A stretch of 6,579 bases of DNA. Origin: an uncultured Collinsella sp. (GTDB taxonomy: Bacteria; Actinomycetota; Coriobacteriia; Coriobacteriales; Coriobacteriaceae). The translations under genes and the position numbers were made by a program. Positions 1 through 5,899 of this stretch are shown piece by piece. Where the stretch lies: assembly GCA_900550835.1 (NCBI GenBank), contig URTP01000114.1, forward strand, positions 1-6,579, read 5' to 3'. Below the pieces are notes generated by a model, which made no database searches, had not been told where the DNA came from, and worked only from the letters and a program-made list of their open reading frames with translations. Each line of letters begins with the position of its first letter. Position 1 is the first letter of the stretch.

Positions 1-1222
1 GGCCGGCGCGCACGTGGCCATCGTGGAGCGCGAGCAGCATCTGGGCGGCATCCTGCGACAGTGTATTCACCCGGGCTTTGGACTGTCGCACTTTAAGCAG
101 GAGCTCACCGGCCCCGAGTATGCACAGCGTTTTATCGACCAGGTGCGCGCGACCGACATTGCGCTGTTCTTGGACAGCATGGTGCTTGGAATTGATTCGG
201 GCGCGTCCACGGAAGACGCCTCACTCCACACCGTCACGCTCATGAATCCCTCCGGTATGCTGCAGCTCACCGGGCGCGCGGTCGTCCTTGCCATGGGTTG
301 CCGCGAGCGCACGCGCAGCGAGATCAAGATCCCCGGCAGCCGCCCCGCCGGCGTGTTTACGGCCGGCTTGGCGCAGCGATACATCAATATCGAGAACCTC
401 AAACCCGGCTCGCGCGCCGTCATTTTGGGCTCGGGCGACATCGGGCTGATTATGGCGCGCCGCTGCACGCTCGAAGGGATTTCCGTCGAGGGCGTGTACG
501 AGCTCATGCCGTACGCCAACGGACTGCGCCGCAACGTCAAGAACTGCCTAGACGACTTTGGCATTCCGCTGCACCTGTCCACCACCGTCACGCGCGTGAT
601 CGGGCACGACCGTGTGGAGGCCGTCGAGGTAAGCCAGGTCGACGAGCACCTGGCACCCATTCCGGGGACCGAGCGCATTGTTCCGTGCGACACGCTGCTG
701 CTTTCGGTGGGATTGATTCCCGAGAACGAGCTTTCGGTTGCCGCAGGCGTGGAGCTTGACCCGCGCACGCGCGGCGCCGTGGTGGACCAGAGCTTGCAGA
801 CGGGCGTGCCGGGCATCTTTGCCTGTGGCAACGTGCTGCACGTGCACGACCTGGCCGACAACGTGACGACCGAGTCCGAGAGGGCTGGCGCAGCTGCAGC
901 GGCGTACGCGTTGGAAACCGGCGCGGACGTCGTTCCAGACTGCGAGCTCACCGTCTCCCCTGCCGGCATTGCGGGATACGCGCTGCCGGGACGCATTACG
1001 GCTGTGGTGCTCACCAAACTCAACTTCCGTGTGCGCCGACCGGTCGACGCCGCCCGCGTGCGCATTCTGGCAGGCGGCGAGGAGCTGTTTGCGGGCAAGG
1101 TCCGCCCGTTTAAACCGAGCGTCATGGAAAGCTTCCCGCTGCCGGCAAAGGTGATTCAGCAGGCGTTCGACATGGGTGCCAGCGAGCTTATTCTGTCCGT
1201 TGATCCTGCTGAGGAGGCGTAA
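1..1222 (+). CDS. FAD/NAD(P)-dependent oxidoreductase (pyridine nucleotide-disulfide type), 5'-partial
   Basis: The frame is open through the left edge (first full codon at 2), where A-G-A-H-V-A-I-V-E-R-E is the second strand of an FAD-binding Rossmann fold whose GxGxxG lies outside the window, so the GTG at 14 is not the start. About 406 residues are visible. A second dinucleotide-binding motif, GSGDIG (428-445), marks the NAD(P) domain. A-M-G-C-R-E-R precedes it, and the C-terminal FAD motif G-I-F-A-C-G-N with the helix S-E-R-A-G follows at about 812-900. A conserved-looking L-R-Q-C-I-H stretch carries a cysteine at 62-64. A C-terminal extension of about 100 residues ends at TAA 1220-1222. 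By family it is a two-dinucleotide flavoprotein moving electrons between NAD(P)H and an unknown partner; the substrate is not determined. The DUF1667 gene follows 4 nt later, almost certainly in one operon. In other bacteria the pair commonly accompanies a GlpA-like glycerol-3-phosphate dehydrogenase, which I infer lies upstream. Confidence 0.9.
   Translation, partial: AGAHVAIVEREQHLGGILRQCIHPGFGLSHFKQELTGPEYAQRFIDQVRATDIALFLDSMVLGIDSGASTEDASLHTVTLMNPSGMLQLTGRAVVLAMGCRERTRSEIKIPGSRPAGVFTAGLAQRYINIENLKPGSRAVILGSGDIGLIMARRCTLEGISVEGVYELMPYANGLRRNVKNCLDDFGIPLHLSTTVTRVIGHDRVEAVEVSQVDEHLAPIPGTERIVPCDTLLLSVGLIPENELSVAAGVELDPRTRGAVVDQSLQTGVPGIFACGNVLHVHDLADNVTTESERAGAAAAAYALETGADVVPDCELTVSPAGIAGYALPGRITAVVLTKLNFRVRRPVDAARVRILAGGEELFAGKVRPFKPSVMESFPLPAKVIQQAFDMGASELILSVDPAEEA
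1211..1219 (+). promoter_or_regulatory. Ribosome binding site of the DUF1667 gene
   Basis: A strong Shine-Dalgarno AGGAGG (1212-1217) lies 9 nt before ATG 1227, inside the last codons of the oxidoreductase. It fixes the start at 1227 rather than at the in-frame upstream codon at 1176 and indicates coupled translation of the two genes. Confidence 0.85.
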
Positions 1223-1226
1223 GGCC

Positions 1227-1619
1227 ATGAGCACGAATGTGACCGAGACATTGCAGTTCAACTGCACGACCTGCCCATCCGAATGCCTTCTGACCGTAGA
1301 GGTGGAGCGCGACGCCAATGGCGCCGTGGTGGAAGTGCGCTCCGTGACCGGCAACAACTGCCCGCGCGGCGATAAGTTCGCACATCAGGAGCTCACCTGC
1401 CCCATGCGCGTGCTCACGACGACCGTGGCCGTCTCCGGCGGCGACAAAGCCCTGCTCCCCGTGCGCACGGCCGAAGCCATCCCGCTGGCACTCCACGCCC
1501 AAGCCATGGACCTCATCCGAGGTCTAGTCGTCAACACCCCCATCCGCATGGGCGACGTCGTGCTGAAGGACCTCCTCAACACCAATATCAACCTAATCGC
1601 TAGCATGGACATCGAGTAG
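1227..1619 (+). CDS. DUF1667 domain protein, small cysteine-containing partner of the flavoprotein
   Basis: A 130-residue protein of the DUF1667 family, whose biochemical role is not established. Near the N-terminus are C13, C16 and C20 (C-x2-C-x3-C, context C-T-T-C-P-S-E-C), then C45 in G-N-N-C-P-R-G and C58 in T-C-P-M-R. The first four match the family's usual pattern and could bind a metal or Fe-S centre. The remainder has the family's P-x-R-V-L-T-T-T-V segment, the A-I-P-L segment and a C-terminal G-D-V-V-L-K-D motif. There is no signal peptide or membrane segment, so it is cytoplasmic. It starts 4 nt after the oxidoreductase with a strong ribosome binding site, so the two are likely co-expressed and may form a complex; electron transfer through the cysteines is inference. 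It ends at TAG 1617-1619. Confidence 0.88.
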   Translation: MSTNVTETLQFNCTTCPSECLLTVEVERDANGAVVEVRSVTGNNCPRGDKFAHQELTCPMRVLTTTVAVSGGDKALLPVRTAEAIPLALHAQAMDLIRGLVVNTPIRMGDVVLKDLLNTNINLIASMDIE

Positions 1620-1626
1620 CTAAATT

Positions 1627-1702
1627 GGGACGTGTCTCTTTTAGCTGCTTTTGCAAGGAGTGTCCCCCGGTGCCGTCATAAAAGGAACGTCCCTATGTGC
1701 CG
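1627..1702. repeat. Degenerate 27-bp-period direct repeat with an inverted copy
   Basis: Two 21-nt units, 1655-1675 and 1682-1702, agree at 16 of 21 positions (consensus AAGGA-nn-GTCCC-nnn-GTGCCG) and are spaced 27 bp apart. GGGACGT at 1627-1633 is the exact complement of ACGTCCC at 1687-1693, and TTTTA at 1639-1643 pairs with TAAAA at 1679-1683, so the gap can also fold into an imperfect hairpin. There is no run of Ts after it, so I do not call it an intrinsic terminator. It fills most of the gap between the DUF1667 gene and the peptidase gene and may be a remnant of a dispersed intergenic repeat. Confidence 0.55.
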
Positions 1703-1732
1703 GGCTTGGGATACCATGGTGGCAGCCTAGCG

Positions 1733-1738
1733 AAAGGA
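1733..1738 (+). promoter_or_regulatory. Ribosome binding site of the M24 peptidase
   Basis: AAAGGA lies 6 nt before ATG 1745. It supports the start at 1745 over the in-frame ATG-like codon at 1697 (GTG), which lies in the upstream repeat and would add 16 residues unlike the family's N-terminus. Confidence 0.7.
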
Positions 1739-1744
1739 CGATGT

Positions 1745-2830
1745 ATGGCACATATCGATGACCAGCGTGTGGTGCGCGTGCTCGATGCGCTCGAGGCTCA
1801 GCACCCCGGCGCGCAGCTGCTCGTAAACGACCCGTGGTCGATTTATTACCTGACCGGCTTTTATGCCGATATGTTCGAGCGTTTTTGCGGCGTGCTGCTC
1901 GCGCGCGATGACGAGCCCGTGATCTTGGTCAATGCCCTGCATCAGCTGCCCGAGTACGACAATGCCCGCGTCGCCTACCACACCGATACCGATGTCGTGA
2001 CCGACGCCATCGCGAGTGAGATCGACCCAGCCAAGCCGCTTGGCATCGACACTGTCATGCGTTCCGGCTTTTTGATGCCGCTCATGGAGCGCCACGCCGC
2101 AAGCGAGTTTTTCCTGGGTGACTTTGCCGTCACCGCCGCACGCACCCACAAGGATGCCACCGAGCAGGAGCTCATGCGTGCGTCCTCGACCGCTAACGAC
2201 GCTGTAATGGCCGATGCTATTAAGCTTGTCCACGAGGGCGTGACGGAACGCGAGATTGCCGACCAGATGCTCGGCCTGTATCGCAAGCACGGCTGCGAGG
2301 GCTTTAGCTTTCCGCCCATCGTGAGCTTTGGCGCCAACGCCGGCGACCCGCATCACGAACCCGACGACACTGTGCTCAAGCGCGGCGACGTGGTGCTGTT
2401 CGACATTGGCGGACGCTGCAACTATTGCTCGGACATGACGCGCACGTTCTTTTGGGGCGAGCCGGACGAGGAGACGGCACGCATCTACGACATCGTGCGC
2501 CGCGCCAACGAGGCCGCCGAAGCGCTCATCGCACCGGGCGTGCGCATGTGCGACCTGGACCGCGCCGCACGCGATGTGATTGAAGACGCGGGCTACGGCG
2601 AATACTTTACGCATCGCCTGGGTCACTCGATCGGCCTGCAGGACCACGAGCCGGGCGACGTCTCGCTCGTCAACGAGCAGGTCGTAGAGCCGGGCATGAC
2701 GTTCTCCATCGAACCGGGCATCTACCTCCCCGACCGCACCGGCGTCCGCATCGAGGACCTGGCCCTGGTGACCGAGAACGGCGTCGAGATTCTCAACGCC
2801 TACCCCCACGATCCGGTCCGCCTAGACTAG
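1745..2830 (+). CDS. M24 family metallopeptidase (Xaa-Pro dipeptidase/aminopeptidase, PepQ-like)
   Basis: A 361-residue cytoplasmic protein with the two-domain plan of prolidase-type enzymes: a creatinase N-terminal domain (about 1-125, with W-S-I-Y-Y-L-T-G-F near residue 35) and a pita-bread M24 catalytic domain (about 135-350). All five dinuclear metal ligands are visible: D220 in F-D-I-G-G, D230 in C-S-D-M-T-R-T, H294 in L-G-H-S-I-G, E323 in I-E-P-G-I-Y and E337 in R-I-E-D-L. The further active-site histidine H301 is in Q-D-H-E-P-G. Length is normal for the family. It would cleave the bond before or after a prolyl residue in short peptides; the choice between dipeptidase and aminopeptidase, or a non-peptidase homologue, cannot be made from sequence. 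One oddity is that D220 and D230 are 10 residues apart rather than the usual 11. Its own ribosome binding site and the 125-bp gap upstream suggest a separate transcription unit; terminators follow the TAG. Confidence 0.92.
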   Translation: MAHIDDQRVVRVLDALEAQHPGAQLLVNDPWSIYYLTGFYADMFERFCGVLLARDDEPVILVNALHQLPEYDNARVAYHTDTDVVTDAIASEIDPAKPLGIDTVMRSGFLMPLMERHAASEFFLGDFAVTAARTHKDATEQELMRASSTANDAVMADAIKLVHEGVTEREIADQMLGLYRKHGCEGFSFPPIVSFGANAGDPHHEPDDTVLKRGDVVLFDIGGRCNYCSDMTRTFFWGEPDEETARIYDIVRRANEAAEALIAPGVRMCDLDRAARDVIEDAGYGEYFTHRLGHSIGLQDHEPGDVSLVNEQVVEPGMTFSIEPGIYLPDRTGVRIEDLALVTENGVEILNAYPHDPVRLD

Positions 2831-2833
2831 GCA

Positions 2834-2864
2834 ATGTGTCAAAGGGAGAGCCCCTTTGACACAT
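2834..2864. terminator. Perfect 13-bp hairpin just after the M24 peptidase gene
   Basis: The arms 2834-2846 and 2852-2864 are perfectly complementary (13 bp) around a 5-nt loop, starting 4 nt past the stop codon of the peptidase gene. The sequence after the stem (C-T-T-G-C) lacks a T-run, so it may act as an mRNA 3'-end stabiliser or partial terminator, or be a repeat copy; a second, canonical terminator lies 45 nt further on. Confidence 0.55.
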
Positions 2865-2877
2865 CTTGCAAACGCCG

Positions 2878-3039
2878 CGCCACGAAAACGGCCTATCTAC
2901 TACGTTTAACCCGCATGAGTCGACCATGCGGGTCTTTTTTGAAAAATGGCGAGCCATCTACCTGCGGTTTTGATTTCGCAATTCTCTGTATGGTCGAGGG
3001 TTACCGGTCAAACGTAGTAAATAGGGCCATTTCGTGGCG
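2878..3039. repeat. ~160-bp imperfect palindromic element (MITE- or REP-like)
   Basis: The outer arms 2878-2911 and 3006-3039 are inverted copies agreeing at 29 of 34 positions. Pairing resumes at identical spacing with an exact 8-bp match (TCGACCAT at 2920-2927 with its complement at 2990-2997), giving arms of about 50 bp with about 39 matches and a 62-bp centre (2928-2989). The left arm contains an intrinsic terminator. The centre holds no plausible gene. The size, terminal inverted repeats and position between convergent genes fit a non-autonomous miniature element or a dispersed palindromic repeat. Copy number cannot be seen from this window, and I see no clear target-site duplication. 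Confidence 0.7.
2909..2940 (+). terminator. Intrinsic terminator for the M24 peptidase transcript
   Basis: ACCCGCATG (2909-2917) pairs perfectly with CATGCGGGT (2925-2933) around a 7-nt loop, followed by C and six Ts (2934-2940). This is a textbook Rho-independent terminator on the + strand, about 80 bp beyond the peptidase stop. It lies inside the left arm of the palindromic element, so the element may supply the terminator. Confidence 0.85.
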
Positions 3040-3099
3040 AGCAAGTCAACTCGAGGCGCAGGGCAGCCAAAAAGCCCCGTCCCAAATTGACTGCTTTTG
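3040..3099. other. Spacer between two palindromes, no gene
   Basis: This joins the two large palindromes of the 350-bp convergent gap. AGTCAA (3044-3049) pairs with TTGACT (3087-3092), and the sequence between them contains an A-run followed by GCCCCGTCCC (around 3068-3083) that would read as G-rich then T-rich on the - strand. Its matching arm is missing, so it could be half of a degraded terminator for folC. No coding signal is seen. Confidence 0.35.
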
Positions 3100-3166
3100 A
3101 GTTGCGGTGATATACGGACTGTTTGAGGCTTCTGGCTTGTAAAACAGTCCGTATTTCACCGCAACT
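3100..3166. repeat. Inverted repeat with 25-bp arms at the 3' end of folC
   Basis: The arms 3100-3124 and 3142-3166 are complementary at 24 of 25 positions around a 17-nt loop. The element begins 14 nt after the folC stop (reading the - strand). Neither side has a T-run, so termination is uncertain; mRNA 3'-end protection or a dispersed repeat are alternatives. From memory the sequence resembles an intergenic palindrome found repeatedly in Collinsella genomes, which needs a genome search to confirm. Confidence 0.7.
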
Positions 3167-3180
3167 GATGAGGGGATGGG

Positions 3181-4524
3181 TTAACGGAGCAGCCCCGCTA
3201 CTTCGCCGGCTAGGGTGATGGTACCGGCTGCTACGAAGGGCTCGCCCGCGGCATCGAAGGCAGCGAGGGCCTCGGACACGCTCGGATACACGCCCGCGAG
3301 CTTGTCGGCGTCCACAAGTGCGGCAAGCTCCTCTGCCGACAGGGCGCGGTCGGAATCGGTCTGGGTCACAACCACGCGCGGGAAGGCCGGGATCAGTACG
3401 TCAACGATACCCGCCACGTCCTTGTCGGCCAGCGCAGCGCACAGCAGCGTGGGGCGATTCTCTACGCACGGATCGATCTCGTCCAGCGCGCTCACAAAGT
3501 TCTCGCAGCTCTGAGGGTTATGGCAGGCGTCGATCAGCTTGAGCGGATCAGTTCCCAGCACATCAAATCGGCCCGGCGTGGGGCAGCCCACAAGCGACAC
3601 ATCGAGCTTGTCATGATCGAGCTCGCGAGCCAGATACCCCTCGCAAAGCATAATCGCGCACGCAGCATTCTGCGGCTGATACGCCGGCTTGACCATGCTC
3701 GACGTATAAATCGCACGCGGCGTAGTGCAGCTAAACTCAACCGTATCGCCCACATGCGCCGGCACCTTGGTCGTGGCATGGTTCACCACCAGCGGCACGA
3801 CGCCGCACTCGCGACAACGGGCATCCATCACGCGCTGAACGCTCGCCTCATGCGTGCCCTCGCCCAGTACAACCAGGCGTCCGGGCTTAATGACCGCAGC
3901 CTTCTCCCCCGCAATGGCCTCGAGCGTATCGCCCAAAATACGTGTGTGATCGAGCCCAATGCCCGTAATGGCAACGGCGACGGGATCGGTCGCGCTCGTG
4001 GCGTCCCAACGCCCGCCCATGCCAACCTCGAGCACGGCAACATCCACCGCGGCCTCGGCAAACACCACAAGTGCAGCAGCCGTCAAAAGGTCAAACGGCG
4101 TGATGGTATAGGCGCGCTCCCCCGCCGCCACACGACGGGCATTCACTCGATGCCCCGCCTCAACAGCGGCCGAAACGCCACGGGCGAATGCCTCATCGCT
4201 CACGACGCATCCATCGACTTCCATGCGCTCGGGATAGCGTACCAGCTGTGGCGACGTATACAGCGCGGTCTTGAGCCCCTCACCATGAAGAATGGCAGCC
4301 GAAAAACGCGTAGTCGAAGTCTTGCCATTGGTACCGGCGACCTGAATGCAATCGAAATACTCGTCCGGACGTCCCAGCTCATCAAGCATATCGACAACCG
4401 TCTCAAGCAGAGGCCCAGCATCCCCAGAAATCCGCCCCGTATCAGCAGCCAGCCCAACAGCCTCATCAAACGAAAGCAACTCAAACGAGAACGGCACAGA
4501 ATACGACCCAGAACGCTTAGCCAT
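3181..4524 (-). CDS. folC: Bifunctional folylpolyglutamate synthase / dihydrofolate synthase
   Basis: A 447-residue Mur-ligase-family enzyme that adds L-glutamate to dihydropteroate and to the tail of tetrahydrofolates using ATP, in the cytoplasm. In order are visible: the P-loop G-T-N-G-K-T-S-T (64-71); T-S-P-Q-L-V-R-Y-P-E-R-M (90-101); E-V-G-M-G-G-R-W-D-A-T (166-176); G-L-D-H-T (190-194); G-E-K-A-A-V-I-K-P-G (206-215), the region of the carbamylated lysine; N-A-A-C-A-I near 286; T-P-G-R-F (316-320); D-A-C-H-N-P (332-337) and A-D-K-D (366-369). Length is normal. The start is the ATG at 4524, which has GGAG (4534-4537) 9 nt upstream; the in-frame TTG at 4539 would add five residues without a ribosome binding site. 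S-P-Q replaces the more usual S-P-H. It lies downstream of the valS-type sequence on the same strand, the arrangement known from Bacillus subtilis, but a 274-bp gap suggests its own promoter. Confidence 0.95.
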   Translation of the reverse strand: MAKRSGSYSVPFSFELLSFDEAVGLAADTGRISGDAGPLLETVVDMLDELGRPDEYFDCIQVAGTNGKTSTTRFSAAILHGEGLKTALYTSPQLVRYPERMEVDGCVVSDEAFARGVSAAVEAGHRVNARRVAAGERAYTITPFDLLTAAALVVFAEAAVDVAVLEVGMGGRWDATSATDPVAVAITGIGLDHTRILGDTLEAIAGEKAAVIKPGRLVVLGEGTHEASVQRVMDARCRECGVVPLVVNHATTKVPAHVGDTVEFSCTTPRAIYTSSMVKPAYQPQNAACAIMLCEGYLARELDHDKLDVSLVGCPTPGRFDVLGTDPLKLIDACHNPQSCENFVSALDEIDPCVENRPTLLCAALADKDVAGIVDVLIPAFPRVVVTQTDSDRALSAEELAALVDADKLAGVYPSVSEALAAFDAAGEPFVAAGTITLAGEVAGLLR

Positions 4525-4533
4525 AACCCAAGT

Positions 4534-4537
4534 CTCC
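4534..4537 (-). promoter_or_regulatory. Ribosome binding site of folC
   Basis: GGAG on the - strand sits 9 nt before ATG 4524. It overlaps the only alternative in-frame start (TTG 4539), so it argues for the shorter 447-residue product. Confidence 0.65.
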
Positions 4538-4675
4538 AATTACAGAAAAAGAGGCCCACCAAAAAGAATGAGCTCCTCGCGTTGACAATATCAGCCATTA
4601 TCCGCTTGCAGCAGAATCAAGGCCCCAACCCAGTGGCCCTAACAGGCAGCGGACGACCACGTAACCGCTATGGGA

Positions 4676-4783
4676 GCGGTTTGGGGCTTTGCTCGATACA
4701 AGTTCCGCACGAGCCGAAGGCCACTTAATGTGGCCTTCGTGCGAGCAGGACTGTCCGCAGTAGCGAGCAATGCCCCAAACCGC
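4676..4783. repeat. ~108-nt rod-like inverted repeat between the synthetase gene and folC
   Basis: The outer arms 4676-4695 and 4764-4783 are complementary at 19 of 20 positions. An inner perfect 10-bp stem (4715-4724 with 4730-4739) closes a 5-nt loop, T-T-A-A-T, and partial pairing between about 4701-4714 and 4740-4752 links the two. The whole can fold as one long rod. It begins about 15 nt past the stop of the synthetase gene on the - strand. No T-run follows on either strand, so it is not a classic intrinsic terminator. It could be an RNA processing or 3'-end structure, a leader element for folC, or a miniature palindromic repeat. The rest of the 4525-4798 gap (4525-4675) shows no gene and no convincing promoter. 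Confidence 0.65.
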
Positions 4784-4798
4784 GTCCCCCAGTAACGC

Positions 4799-5899
4799 CT
4801 ACGAGAAGTCAGCAACCTGCGAGGTCAGCGCCGCAAGGATCTCCTTGAGCTCAGCTGCACGGTCCCTCTTCTTCTGGACCACCGCAGGCGCGGCCTTGGC
4901 CACAAAGCCCTCGTTGGCCAGCGTCTTCTCGCAGCCGGCGAGCTCCTTCTGGGCCGCGGCGATCTCCTTCTCCAGGCGCGCCTTCTCGGCGGAAAGGTCA
5001 ACCTTGCCCTCGAGCACCACAAAGACCTCGACGCCGCTGTCGACCACGGCGATGCTCGCTGCCGGCTTCTCGACGTCGGTACCCATAACCAGCGAGGCAG
5101 TGTTCGCCAGCGGCTCGATGGTCGAGCGCAGGCTCTCGAGCTTCTCGATATCCTCGGCACCGGCGCGCACGACCACGTCGAGCTCGGCCTTAGGGCTCAA
5201 GCGATAACGCGAGCGCGTGGCGCGGGCGGCGGAAACGACGGTGCGGCACAGCTCAAACGCGCGCTCGGCGTCCTCGTCAACATACTTGGCGTAGTCGGCG
5301 GGCTCCGGCCACTTGGCGATCATGAGCGCCTCGGCGCGGTCCACGTTGCCCTCGGCGTCCAGATCGAGCACGCTCGCCGGCATGTTGTCCCAGATCTCCT
5401 CGGTGACAAACGGCATGAGCGGGTGCATCAGGCGAATGGAGGTGTCGAGAACAAAGATCAGGTTGCGCTGCGCCTGCAGACGGCCCTCGCCCTTCAGACG
5501 GGCCTTGGTGACCTCGACGTACCAGTCGCAAACCTCGTTCCAGAAGAACTGCTGCACGCCGCGGGCCATGTCGCCAAAGGTGTAATTCTCAATACCCTCG
5601 GTGACCATCTTGACGGCCTTGGCCAGGCGGCTGAACATCCAGGCGTCGGCCGGCGTCTCAACGACGGGCTCGCCGGGCGTGTAGCCCTCCATATTCATGA
5701 GCAGGAAGCGGCTGGCGTTCCAGATCTTGGTCACAAACGACTTAGCCTGATCGGTGCGTGGGCTGTCGATGAGCTTCTTGGTCTTCTTGTCGATGTTCGC
5801 GTCGAACTTGACGTCCTGATTGTTGGTGCACAGCGTGAGCAGGTTGTAGCGCATGGCGTCGGCACCGTACATACCAATGAGGTCCATAGGGTCAACGCC
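4799..5899 (-). other. valS: ValRS-derived segment of the hybrid frame
   Basis: About 366 residues from just after KMSKSKGN to the stop, close to the expected length of a complete ValRS C-terminus. Features include K-I-W-N-A-S-R-F, the W-N-E-V-C-D-W-Y helix of the anticodon-binding bundle, H-P-L-M-P-F-V-T-E-E-I-W, and the lysine/glutamate-rich coiled-coil arm typical of bacterial ValRS, which contacts tRNA. Base composition matches the rest of the window (149 of 240 bases G or C in four hand-counted lines). Its position upstream of folC supports this half as native to the locus. Confidence 0.85.

Noticed and set aside
67..1125. 352-codon open frame antisense to the oxidoreductase gene
   Set aside because: Shadow of a GC-rich gene: low-complexity Ser/Thr/Arg-rich translation with no recognisable domain and no ribosome binding site, opposite a clear flavoprotein.
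1176..1226. Upstream in-frame start that would lengthen the DUF1667 protein by 17 residues
   Set aside because: It overlaps the end of the oxidoreductase gene, has no ribosome binding site, and the extension is unlike the family; AGGAGG points to 1227.
1651..1682. Possible promoter (TTGCAA ... CATAAA) before the peptidase gene
   Set aside because: The spacing of 20 bp is too long, the -10 match is poor, and it lies inside the degenerate repeat.
1727..2809. 360-codon antisense frame over the M24 peptidase gene
   Set aside because: His/Val/Ala-rich translation typical of the reverse complement of a GC-rich gene, with no motifs, while the + strand frame has all metal ligands.
2834..3100. 88-codon + strand frame in the convergent gap
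   Set aside because: It runs through the hairpin, the intrinsic terminator and the palindromic element; no ribosome binding site and no family resemblance.
4570..4610. Possible folC promoter on the - strand (TTGTCA- and GATAAT-like hexamers)
   Set aside because: No pair of hexamers has acceptable spacing and both matches; I cannot support a promoter call.
3520..4728. 402-codon frame antisense to folC
   Set aside because: Long but Arg/His/Asn-rich with no domains. It mirrors the folC codons exactly and runs into the upstream hairpin; a composition artefact.
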